From contig CBDANO010000003.1 of assembly GCA_965197665.1 (NCBI GenBank), forward strand, positions 186,001-250,000: a DNA stretch of 64,000 nucleotides. The letters are read 5' to 3'. A program made the position numbers and the translations under genes. Below the pieces are notes generated by a model. That model was not told the origin of the DNA, searched no databases, and saw only the letters and a list, made by a program, of their open reading frames with translations. Source of the DNA: CBDANO01 sp965197665. Its GTDB lineage: Bacteria; Chloroflexota; Dehalococcoidia; Lucifugimonadales; UBA3495. Below are positions 52,611 through 60,063 of the stretch, piece after piece. Positions within the stretch are counted from its first letter, which is position 1, and every line of letters begins with the position of its first letter.

Positions 52611-52983
52611 CTTCGGACCGATTACCCCAGCCGCGTACCTCGCCTTGGCGATTGAACTAGGCGAAACGCAAAATGCGGCGTGGCAGCGCTCAGCCGTGGA
52701 CCGAGCTTACTACGCGGCATTCTTGACTACTCGGGATGAACTAACTGAGAAACAATACGGGCTTTTTACCAGAGGCCCAAGATCCCATATCCAAGTTTTT
52801 CTGGCGTTGTATCATATCCGGCGGGACTTGGGTTTAATGCTCAGAGACCTCAGGCGGGCGCGGAACCGACTCACTTACCAGACGAGCCGCCAAGCGCTCC
52901 CTCAAGGGCTGTCCCTTACCGCCCTTCTGGAGTCCGCCCGTTCCGTGATAGACGCGGTAAAAGCATTGCCTGTAGCCCGCTGA
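52588..52983 (+). CDS. HEPN-like small protein
   Basis: 131 residues. Helical protein with SAVDRAYYAAFLTTRDEL and a C-terminal LRRARNRLTYQ segment reminiscent of the HEPN R-x-x-x-N/A-x-Y/H region of the RNase site. Only a partial HEPN match can be argued by eye. Coupled to the upstream unknown gene, so a possible toxin. Confidence 0.55.
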   Translation: MSSTAGRSFGPITPAAYLALAIELGETQNAAWQRSAVDRAYYAAFLTTRDELTEKQYGLFTRGPRSHIQVFLALYHIRRDLGLMLRDLRRARNRLTYQTSRQALPQGLSLTALLESARSVIDAVKALPVAR

Positions 52984-53063
52984 ACCACCCCTGGCGGCCG
53001 CCGCCGAGGGCCCGACCGAGGCCTGGTTATGGGCGGCCGGGGATAGACGCCGGGCTTCCCGTG

Positions 53064-53069
53064 TATAAT
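53064..53069 (+). promoter_or_regulatory. -10 box upstream of the aldolase gene
   Basis: TATAAT, 26 bp before the ATG. No matching -35 hexamer at the usual distance. Confidence 0.35.
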
Positions 53070-53095
53070 GCTCAAAAATAAGCGGAGGCAGCGGT

Positions 53096-53914
53096 ATGGA
53101 TTGGGGAATGGCGAATCGCATGGCCCAGCTCATCCAACCCGATGGGCATTGCATGTTCTTGCCCATCGATCACGGCTACTTCCAAGGCCCCACCAGAAAG
53201 CTGGAACAGCCGGGCAAGACCATAGAGCCCCTTCTACCCTATTCCGACGCTCTTTTCGTTACCAGGGGAGTGCTGCGGTCGGCGGTGAGCCCGTCAAACG
53301 CGAAACCGGTCATCCTCAGAGTTTCCGGCGGTACCAGCATGGTGGGCCGGGACTTGGCCAATGAAGGCTTGACCACCTGCATGGAAGAGGCGGTCCGGCT
53401 TAACGCGGCGGCGGTTGGTATTTCCGTCTTCATAGGGAGCGACTACGAGCGCGAGTCGCTGCTGAACCTGGGCAAGCTGGTCGACGAAGGGGAGAAGTGC
53501 GGCATCCCGGTAATGGCGGTCACCGCCGTGGGTAAAGAGTTGGAAAAACGGGACTCCCGCTACCTGGCGTTGTGCTGCCGCATTGCCGCCGAGTTGGGGG
53601 CGAGGGTCGTCAAGACCTATTGGTGCGACGATGGATTCGACAAAGTAGTTACCGGCTGTCCCGTGCCGGTAGTCATGGCGGGCGGGCCTCAGGCCGAGTC
53701 GGAGCTTGAGGTGCTGGAGTTCGTGCACGACGGCATGCAAAAGGGCGCCATCGGCATCAACTTGGGTAGGAACGTATGGCAAAGCGAGTTCCCGGTGCCC
53801 ATGATCCGGGCGCTGCGTCACGTCGTTCACGGGAACGGCTCTGTGAAAGAGGCTCGAGAGGTCTACGAGAGCGCCAAGGCCGGCGATGGCCGAGTCGCGT
53901 CCGTCCCGGCTTAG
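53096..53914 (+). CDS. DeoC/FbaB-family class I aldolase, LsrF-like
   Basis: 272 residues. PIDHGYFQGPT opens the barrel, LRVSGGTSM follows, and VVKTYWCDDGF contains the Schiff-base lysine; the C-terminal phosphate loop is GAIGINLGRNVWQ. This is the pattern of LsrF, the thiolase that acts on phospho-AI-2, and of related aldolases. GGAG precedes the ATG. With no other lsr gene nearby, AI-2 use is not supported; a role with the following alcohol dehydrogenase is possible. Confidence 0.85.
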   Translation: MDWGMANRMAQLIQPDGHCMFLPIDHGYFQGPTRKLEQPGKTIEPLLPYSDALFVTRGVLRSAVSPSNAKPVILRVSGGTSMVGRDLANEGLTTCMEEAVRLNAAAVGISVFIGSDYERESLLNLGKLVDEGEKCGIPVMAVTAVGKELEKRDSRYLALCCRIAAELGARVVKTYWCDDGFDKVVTGCPVPVVMAGGPQAESELEVLEFVHDGMQKGAIGINLGRNVWQSEFPVPMIRALRHVVHGNGSVKEAREVYESAKAGDGRVASVPA

Positions 53915-53927
53915 AGGCGCGCCCGCC

Positions 53928-54956
53928 ATGCGCGTAGCCATGTACTACAACAACCAAGACGTGCGGCTGGAGGAGATGCCGGCGCCGGCCATCGGACCGG
54001 GAGAGGCGTTGGTCAAGGTGGAGGCCAGCGGCATCTGCGGCAGCGACGTCATGGAGTGGTACCGGACCGCCAAAGCGCCCCTAGTGTTGGGCCACGAAGT
54101 AGCAGGTACGGTAGTCCGAGTTGGCGGCGGGGCAGTCCGATGGAAGGAAGGCGACCGGGTGGTGGTGACCCATCACGTGCCTTGCAACGCCTGCCGCTAC
54201 TGTTTGAGCGGGCATCACACTACCTGCGATACTTTGCGCGAGACCGGTTTCGACCCCGGTGGCTTTGCGGAGTTTCTTCGTGTTCCCGCTATGAACGTCG
54301 ACCGGGGAATGTTCCGAGTGGCTGACGGCGTGTCATTCGAAGAAGCGTCCTTCGCCGAACCTCTGGGCTGCGTCCTGCGGGGGCAAAAGCGGGCTAATCT
54401 GCAACCGGGGCAAAGCGTAATCGTCTTGGGCAGCGGCTTGGCCGGGCTGCTTCACATAAACTTGGCTCGAGCCCTGGGAGCGGGGCGGGTAGCGGCCACG
54501 GATATGAGCGAGTACCGGCTGAAGGCGGCGCGGCGGTTTGGGGCCGATACGGCTTTCTTTGCCACGGAGGATGTACCGAAACGCCTCCGGGAAGTCAATG
54601 ACGGCCGGTTGGCAGACCTGGTAATAGTTTGCACCGGCGCGCCGCCGGCTCTTCGCCAAGCGTTGGAGTGTGTCGAGCGCGGCGGCACCGTGCTTTTCTT
54701 TGCCCCCACAGAACCGGGAGTCAGCCTTCCCGTGTCCATCAACGACACCTTCTTTCGGAACGACGCAACCCTTACCACCACCTACGCCGCGGCCCCCGCC
54801 GACCTAACCGCCGCCTTGGAACTGATCGTAGCCCGCAGCGTGAAGGTGGAGGACATGATCAGCCACCGGTTGAGCTTGGCGGAGGCGGACTTAGGATTCA
54901 AGCTGACCGCCGAGGCCGGGTCGTCGCTGAAAGTGATCGTGCAGCCCCAGAAGTAG
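53928..54956 (+). CDS. Zinc-dependent medium-chain alcohol/polyol dehydrogenase
   Basis: About 342 residues. Catalytic zinc ligands Cys in ASGICGSDVMEWY and His/Glu in LGHEVAGTV; structural zinc cysteines in CNACRYCLSGHHTTC; NAD(P) fold with VLGSGLAGLLHINLARA. L-threonine/sorbitol dehydrogenase-like. The frame is open from 53886 (overlapping the aldolase), but the ATG at 53928 with AGAGG upstream begins right at the domain (MRVAMYYNNQDV). Probably forms an operon with the aldolase gene. Confidence 0.9.
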   Translation: MRVAMYYNNQDVRLEEMPAPAIGPGEALVKVEASGICGSDVMEWYRTAKAPLVLGHEVAGTVVRVGGGAVRWKEGDRVVVTHHVPCNACRYCLSGHHTTCDTLRETGFDPGGFAEFLRVPAMNVDRGMFRVADGVSFEEASFAEPLGCVLRGQKRANLQPGQSVIVLGSGLAGLLHINLARALGAGRVAATDMSEYRLKAARRFGADTAFFATEDVPKRLREVNDGRLADLVIVCTGAPPALRQALECVERGGTVLFFAPTEPGVSLPVSINDTFFRNDATLTTTYAAAPADLTAALELIVARSVKVEDMISHRLSLAEADLGFKLTAEAGSSLKVIVQPQK

Positions 54957-55049
54957 CAGTGAATTGATGTACCATCGAAATTCATACGTAGTTCATCGGG
55001 AGCTTTCCGGCCCGGCCAGGCAGCGGGCTAAACCGGAGGGCAGGCGCTG

Positions 55050-56093
55050 ATGGACTTCGGACTCTTCCTCGAATTTCCTTGCCGGGAAGGGATGGCCGAG
55101 AGTCAAGCCTTCTCGGAGTGCTTGGGACTAGTGGATGAAGCGGAGTCTCAGGGCGTAGCCTCGGTGTGGCTGGCCGAATACCACTTCTCGCCCATTAGCG
55201 TATTATCCTCACCCATTACTGTCGCAAGCGCCATAGCCGCCCGCACTGAGCAAATCAGGATCGGCCTCGGCGTGCTGCTGCTGCCGTTGGGCCATCCGGT
55301 GCGGCTGGCCGAAGACTTAGCGACTCTGGACCACATTAGCCGGGGCCGGCTGGACTTCGGAGTGGGGCGCGGTACCTTTCCGGATACCCACGATGGGTTC
55401 AACTCTCCCTTCGAAGAAAGCCGGGATAGGTTCAACGAATACCTGGAAGTCATTATCAAGGCTTGGACCACGGACCAGTTCTCCTTCGAAGGCAAATACT
55501 ACAATTGCCAGGACCTTTACGTTAGACCCAAGCCGGTGCAGACTCCTCACCCGCCGATATGGGTGGGCGTCACCTCGGCGGAGACTTTTCCCATTGTGGG
55601 GCGCATGGGATACCCTATCATCATCAACCCTTCCCGGGTGTTTGCTCTTACCGACTTGGCGCCCTACATCCAGAAATTCCGGGAGGCATGGACCGATGCC
55701 GGTCACGAGGGCAGGGCCAAGGTAGGCTTGCGAGTGCCGGTCTACGCGGCTGAGACTGCCGAAAAAGCCTACTCCGAGCCCAGGGAAAGCGCGATGACCT
55801 CGGTGAGGGGGTTGGGGGAGCGGGTGGCGGGGAGCGCTTCCCGCAGCGGGACTACCGGCGATTGGGCGGCGGAGGCGGACCGGATACAGGCTATGACCTA
55901 CGATGACTGGCTGCGGGACAAAGTGGTGTTCGGCACACCCGGCGCGGTGGTGGAGCGCTTGCAGCGGCTGGCGGAAGACCTTCAACTCGACCAGATCATG
56001 TACGAGATTAACTTTGGGCGCCAGCTTCCTTATGGGTTGCAAGTGAAGAACCTCAGGATGATCAACCAAAAGGTTGTTCCCTGTTTTAGGTGA
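55050..56093 (+). CDS. LLM-class flavin-dependent oxidoreductase
   Basis: 347 residues. Luciferase-like barrel: MDFGLFLEFPC opening, RTEQIRIGLGVLLLPLGHPV and RGRLDFGVGRGTFPD are characteristic, as is PPIWVGVTSAETF. It belongs to the FMN or F420-dependent group; the cofactor cannot be decided. Such enzymes are numerous in SAR202-type Chloroflexota and mediate oxidative attack on recalcitrant organics, which is known for the family, not shown here. Confidence 0.92.
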   Translation: MDFGLFLEFPCREGMAESQAFSECLGLVDEAESQGVASVWLAEYHFSPISVLSSPITVASAIAARTEQIRIGLGVLLLPLGHPVRLAEDLATLDHISRGRLDFGVGRGTFPDTHDGFNSPFEESRDRFNEYLEVIIKAWTTDQFSFEGKYYNCQDLYVRPKPVQTPHPPIWVGVTSAETFPIVGRMGYPIIINPSRVFALTDLAPYIQKFREAWTDAGHEGRAKVGLRVPVYAAETAEKAYSEPRESAMTSVRGLGERVAGSASRSGTTGDWAAEADRIQAMTYDDWLRDKVVFGTPGAVVERLQRLAEDLQLDQIMYEINFGRQLPYGLQVKNLRMINQKVVPCFR

Positions 56094-56220
56094 CCCCGTG
56101 GGATTTTTGTCGCCCGTCTGGGCACACCGCGGCGGGCCAGCCCAGTCACCCTCCATTTCTATCGTAGAAGAACGGATATGCCGGAGGGCGTTGTTGCGTC
56201 ACCAACTCCGGCCCCGGCCT
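56094..56220. repeat. MITE-like repeat family member
   Basis: CCCCGTGGGATTTTTGTCGC, then CCGCGGCGGGCCAGCCC, CCTCCATTTCT and GCCGGAGGGCGTTGTTGCG, all closely matching the element at 40.7 kb in the same order. Confidence 0.65.
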
Positions 56221-56332
56221 AAGAGGGGGTTGAAGAAGTTCCCTCTCCTACTTGGGAGAGAGCAGGGTGAGGGCGATTCCAGACGCGGCCAAAACGAACC
56301 GGCGCAACCGTCCCGTAGTAGTGATTGGACGT

Positions 56333-56361
56333 GTAGGGGCGGGTTTGAAACCCGCCCCTAC
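56333..56361. repeat. Dispersed palindrome, perfect 29-bp copy
   Basis: GTAGGGGCGGGTTT and AAACCCGCCCCTAC arms around one base. Flanked by CTCTCC/GGAGAG-type short repeats that are common in such intergenic regions (56240-56460). The 393-bp gap 56094-56486 contains only repeats. Confidence 0.85.
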
Positions 56362-56486
56362 GGCATCAGGTTGTACCAATTTGCCTCGGAACATCTCGGT
56401 TGCCTTCAGACCGTTCCCCTCAACCCAACCTTCTCCCCAGAGAGAAGGGGCTTTTGACACACTCATTAAGAAACTTGAGGTTGGGG

Positions 56487-57740
56487 TTAGTTGACTATCT
56501 CTCCTACCCGGGCTTGGGACAGGTTGTTGGAGTAGACCTTCCCCTCTTTCATTACCATTTTGATGCGGGCCATGTCGTTCAGCACGGTGATGTCCTTTGA
56601 GGGGTCGCCGTCTACGACCACCAAATCGGCAACCTTGCCGGCCTCGACGGTGCCGATTTCCTTCTCCAAGCCGCAAGCCTCGGCCGCCCAGCCGGTGCCG
56701 GCCACCAACGCTTGCATGGGGGTCATGCCGGCGTCCACGAGGCATTCGAGTTCTTTGGCGTTGTTCCCTTGGCCCCATCCTCCGGCATCGGTCCCCGCCA
56801 CCACCTTAACCCCGGCGGCCAAGGCTTGGTGCAGGCTTTCGACGTGGTGATGACGGAAGTCGTTGGCCTCGATCTGCGCTTGCGGGGTCCCCACCGTGGC
56901 ATGAAACCTGAACACGTAGAAAGTAGGCACGAAGTAGATGCCTTTGTCTTCCATCATCTTGAACAGCTCGGGGTCTTGGTCCAGATATGAGCCGTGCTCT
57001 ATGGTGTCTACCCCTGCCTCGATGGACACTCTGAGGCCCGGGCCTCCCACGGCGTGGCTGGCTACCCTCTTGCCATGGGTATGGGCCTCGCCTACCAGCG
57101 CGTCGAGCTCTTCACGGGTGTAGGCTATGTCTTTGGAGGGATGGGTGGACCTGCCCCAGCCGGTCTGGAAGACCTTTATCAGGTCCGCCCCGACCCGGAC
57201 CATCTCACGCACTTTGCCGCGTACTTGGTCCGGCCCGTCGGCTATGCCGATGGGCAAGAGGGGGTCCCTTCCTATGGGTTGATGATGCCCGGACTCGCTG
57301 GAGCGCTCCGCATTGCCGTGGCTCGGTGAAAGGGGGCTGGTGGCTATCAGGAGGCGCGGGCCGGGTATCAGCCCCTCCTCCACGGCCTGCTTGTAACCCG
57401 CGTCGAGCCAGCCGCAGTCACGGATGGTGGTATAGCCGGTGAGCAACGTTTCTTCCAACCTCTTGGCGATGCGCACGGCCCGTAGGCTGGCCGGCTCGGA
57501 AAGCCCCCATCGGCTCATCAGGTCGTAGGTGAAGGAGGCCATGTGGTCGTGGCAGTCGATTAGGCCGGGCAGCAGGGTCATACCGCCGGTCTCCAATACC
57601 TCGGTACCGGGAGGAGCGGCCGCCGCCCCTCGGGGCCCCACTGATTCAATGCGACCGTCGTCATTGACCAATACGGCCGCATCGGCCAAGGCCGGACTTC
57701 CTGTACCGTCTATGAGGGTTGCGCCGCTGATAAGCCTCAT
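56487..57740 (-). CDS. Amidohydrolase-superfamily metal-dependent hydrolase
   Basis: 417 residues. Metal site LLPGLIDCHDHMA (His-x-His), carboxylated-Lys region VGADLIKVFQTG, then RVASHAVGG and DTIEHGSYL (later His ligands) and VVAGTDAGGWG (Asp). Resembles imidazolonepropionase-like and Xaa-Pro dipeptidase members. Composition and length are normal. Divergent gene spacing on both sides. The substrate is unknown. Confidence 0.9.
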   Translation of the reverse strand: MRLISGATLIDGTGSPALADAAVLVNDDGRIESVGPRGAAAAPPGTEVLETGGMTLLPGLIDCHDHMASFTYDLMSRWGLSEPASLRAVRIAKRLEETLLTGYTTIRDCGWLDAGYKQAVEEGLIPGPRLLIATSPLSPSHGNAERSSESGHHQPIGRDPLLPIGIADGPDQVRGKVREMVRVGADLIKVFQTGWGRSTHPSKDIAYTREELDALVGEAHTHGKRVASHAVGGPGLRVSIEAGVDTIEHGSYLDQDPELFKMMEDKGIYFVPTFYVFRFHATVGTPQAQIEANDFRHHHVESLHQALAAGVKVVAGTDAGGWGQGNNAKELECLVDAGMTPMQALVAGTGWAAEACGLEKEIGTVEAGKVADLVVVDGDPSKDITVLNDMARIKMVMKEGKVYSNNLSQARVGEIVN

Positions 57741-57870
57741 GGGTCACCTCATCTAAAGAATCGGTCCCGTACCGGTATCGGCGTGAGTCGTCGGAGTGGT
57801 CAATTGTATCAGGAAAGCGCCGCCCGGTTAAAGCAGGCCGCGTTCTCCGGGCGCCCTTAAAAATTTTTGT

Positions 57871-57900
57871 GGGCCATACTGGGCCATACCGGGCCATACT
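57871..57900. repeat. Three tandem 10-bp repeats
   Basis: GGGCCATACT, GGGCCATACC, GGGCCATACT in a row, just outside the inverted repeat described below. Confidence 0.85.
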
Positions 57901-57929
57901 TAGAAGCGCGTTCTTGCCGCGAGCGGTCC

Positions 57930-57972
57930 GGGGTTGGATTCGTTTTTCGTTGGAACGAATAGGGAACGAATC
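57930..57972 (+). repeat. Left arm of a long inverted repeat around the MNT-HEPN fusion gene
   Basis: 43 bp beginning GGGGTTGGATTCGTTTTTCG. Its inverse complement occurs at 59551-59604 with one substitution and one additional 11-bp unit (GAATAGGGAAC). The arms enclose about 1.6 kb. Confidence 0.85.
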
Positions 57973-58287
57973 GGTCATGGGCTGGAATCCTCCCGGTCCC
58001 CTACGGGAGCGGCCGAGGGCCAGGCACCTGTCACCGACCATAATGGGAGTATTTGGCCGTTGGAGTGTGGGGGACATGGTTTCAGTTTGGGTATTGGCTT
58101 TCGGGTCTGTCAAGGGAGAGGCGGCCGTGGTAAGGGTTCAGACTTGATCCTTCATTCCGGCCCCGGTAGCCGTCATTCCGGTCGTACCCGCGCCGGGACG
58201 ACGGTGGTGAAGTCGCCTCATCAAGTCCGAGCAGTTACCGCCCCGCCGCCTTGATAGTCGCATCCTACCGGCATAGAATGTCGGTGG

Positions 58288-59178
58288 ATGACGGCGGAAA
58301 GAGAGAGAAGCGGCTTGACGACGGATTCCACGGCAGCCATAAAAGGCGGCTATGACCCTCGGGCTGTGTCAGCCGCCAAATTCCTGCGCGACGCCATTGA
58401 CGCCGAGTGCGTCATTCTGTTCGGCTCGCGTTGCCGCTCGGACTGGAACGAACAGTCCGACGTGGACCTGATGATTATCAACCCGGAACTCCCTGACTCG
58501 GCGGCCATTACTCACGTCACTGATACCAGCAGGCGCATTGTGGCCGACGCTTACCCGGCCGAACTAGGCGTGGACCTCGTATTCATGTCCAGCGAGGACT
58601 ACCAGCGCCTCAGCCGCCATACCATCAACAGCGTGGCCAGGATGGCCCGCCGCGAGGGAATCAAGATGCCGCGCAACTCCGAGGCCTACAGCAATGATGA
58701 GGACGACGGCCGCGGCGGCGACCACAGTGAGGAACACACGGAACGAGAGCGGCGCATTGCCGACGCCAACATGCACTACTTGGATATGCATACGTTACTG
58801 GACGCCGGTACCGAGAATAAGAACATCGTTTACAACGCCCACCAAACCTTGGAACACGGGATGAAAGCTCTCATCTCCGCCCTAGGGCGCGAATACCCTC
58901 ATCACCATGAATTAACCTTAATGGCCGACCCCGTCAAGCATAACGACGCCCAGACGGACTGGCACTTTCAAAGCGACCTGGGGCAACTGGACCTCTTCGC
59001 CGGCCGGGACCGCTACGGCCCGCTGCTGAGACCCATAACAGACTACGCGCAAATGGCAAACGTGGTCACCGAAGACCTGTTGCGGATTCACCAGCGCATC
59101 GCCGACATCACCGGAACGGACCCCTGGGAAGTCCCGCCGGAAGGAACGACGCAGATCGTCAAGCCACGCTATCGTTAG
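58288..59178 (+). CDS. MNT-HEPN fusion protein (nucleotidyltransferase plus HEPN)
   Basis: 296 residues. N-terminal minimal nucleotidyltransferase with an intact GSRCRSDWNEQSDVDLMII site (Gly-Ser then Asp-x-Asp, about 47-65). An acidic linker (about 135-160, SNDEDDGRGGDHSEEHTE) leads to a C-terminal HEPN domain (HQTLEHGMKALISALG, then YPHHHELTLM). MNT and HEPN are normally separate toxin-antitoxin partners in which the MNT AMPylates the HEPN toxin; here both are one chain. The whole gene sits inside a long inverted repeat. The start could also be the TTG at 58315. Confidence 0.85.
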   Translation: MTAERERSGLTTDSTAAIKGGYDPRAVSAAKFLRDAIDAECVILFGSRCRSDWNEQSDVDLMIINPELPDSAAITHVTDTSRRIVADAYPAELGVDLVFMSSEDYQRLSRHTINSVARMARREGIKMPRNSEAYSNDEDDGRGGDHSEEHTERERRIADANMHYLDMHTLLDAGTENKNIVYNAHQTLEHGMKALISALGREYPHHHELTLMADPVKHNDAQTDWHFQSDLGQLDLFAGRDRYGPLLRPITDYAQMANVVTEDLLRIHQRIADITGTDPWEVPPEGTTQIVKPRYR

Positions 59179-59526
59179 GTGGGAAAGAGAAGAAGTAACC
59201 CCGGGCACCGGTCTTACAACGTCAAGATACCCGCCCATGTTCCCGCGCCGACTCCCATTTCTACTACCACGCTGGAGCCAGCAGAAACACCGGCATCCAT
59301 TCTTGCACCGACGCCAACTCTTGTACCGGCCCCGACGCTGGCGACTGGGCCAACCCCCGTTTCTACGGGCGCCCACACGCCGGCGACTGGTTCGGGAGGC
59401 TCCGGATGCAACTCCACCACGTCTCTGCCAATGGGTGCAGCCTGGGCCAACTTGTTCGTGATGCTCGGCCCGCTGGCGATGATCGCGGGCTTGAAGTACC
59501 GCACGCAGCGCAAAGGACGGGAGTAA
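59179..59526 (+). CDS. Pro/Thr-rich protein with C-terminal membrane anchor
   Basis: 115 residues, GTG start directly after the MNT-HEPN stop. No signal peptide. Residues ~18-75 are a PAPTP/LVPAP-type Pro-Ala-Thr repeat; then GGSGCNSTTS, a single hydrophobic helix (WANLFVMLGPLAMIAGL) and a basic tail (KYRTQRKGRE). The C-terminal layout resembles cell-surface sorting tails (LPxTG/PEP-CTERM-like: short motif, helix, basic residues), so this may be the detached tail of a surface protein, or a small membrane partner. Inference only. Confidence 0.45.
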   Translation: MGKRRSNPGHRSYNVKIPAHVPAPTPISTTTLEPAETPASILAPTPTLVPAPTLATGPTPVSTGAHTPATGSGGSGCNSTTSLPMGAAWANLFVMLGPLAMIAGLKYRTQRKGRE

Positions 59527-59550
59527 GCGAACCCTTCGCCACAGTCCTAC

Positions 59551-59604
59551 GATTCGTTCCCTATTCGTTCCCTATTCGTTTCAACGAAAAACGAATCCAA
59601 CCCC
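59551..59604 (-). repeat. Right arm of the long inverted repeat
   Basis: 54 bp, inverse complement of 57930-57972 with one more ATTCGTTCCCT unit. Ends CGAATCCAACCCC. Between it and the transposon (59605-59750) I see no gene; a CCTCGCTGTCGCTCGGGGTG string lies at 59729-59748. Confidence 0.85.
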
Positions 59605-59750
59605 AAGCCGCGGCTGAAAGTCCGCCGGAGGAGGGTCGGAGTCCGGATCGGCTGGCTTGAAGGCTCAATCGCAGTTAGACTCGAGTGCCACCAGCGGAGG
59701 AACGGTGCGAATAACAAGGACCTTAGACCCCTCGCTGTCGCTCGGGGTGA

Positions 59751-59758
59751 CAATTAAA
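59751..59758. repeat. Target-site duplication, left copy
   Basis: CAATTAAA, identical to 62515-62522. 8 bp is the length generated by IS1595-family transposases. Confidence 0.95.
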
Positions 59759-59781
59759 GGGAACTATCCGCTTGACGATCC
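59759..59781 (+). repeat. Left terminal inverted repeat of the IS1595-family element
   Basis: 23 bp beginning GGGAACTATCCG and ending GACGATCC; matches the inverse complement of the right end at 19 of 23 positions. It contains a GATC (59777-59780) and the -35 box of the element's promoter. Confidence 0.92.
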
Positions 59782-59800
59782 AAGAATCCCGTGATATAAT
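59772..59800 (+). promoter_or_regulatory. Promoter of the transposon operon
   Basis: TTGACG and TATAAT with a 17-bp spacer, an almost consensus sigma-70 promoter. The -35 box lies inside the terminal repeat and its last base begins a GATC site (59777-59780). Confidence 0.85.
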
Positions 59801-59828
59801 GAGTATATAACGAAACGGGAGAGCGTCA

Positions 59829-60062
59829 ATGACAGCTACGACGGCAATCTTCAAGCTAGACGACGGCGAAGACCCAGGCGAGGCCGTTGTCCGAGTCCTC
59901 AAGCAGCTTCACACCCAAGAGGCGCAGGCTATCAAGGGACTCACGGGATGCGACCTCTATCAGGTTGAAGTTCTGGAGGTTCTCAAGCGCTCCGCCTTCG
60001 CCGCCAACCCCAAGGTTGGCACCAAGAAAAAGGTGTCAGCCAAGCATCTGAGGTTCATGTAG
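59829..60062 (+). CDS. Small accessory protein of the IS1595-family element
   Basis: 77 residues, basic C-terminus (NPKVGTKKKVSAKHLRFM). Preceded by GGGAGAG at seven bases. Its stop is one base before the transposase ATG, so expression is coupled. A short acidic N-terminus (FKLDDGEDPGEAV) and a helical middle. I recognise no family. It could be a DNA-binding helper or regulator of transposition. Confidence 0.7.
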   Translation: MTATTAIFKLDDGEDPGEAVVRVLKQLHTQEAQAIKGLTGCDLYQVEVLEVLKRSAFAANPKVGTKKKVSAKHLRFM

Positions 60063-60063
60063 G

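Noticed and set aside
57869..58147. 92-residue frame between the amidohydrolase and the MNT-HEPN gene
   Set aside because: It reads through tandem and inverted repeats with no ribosome binding site.
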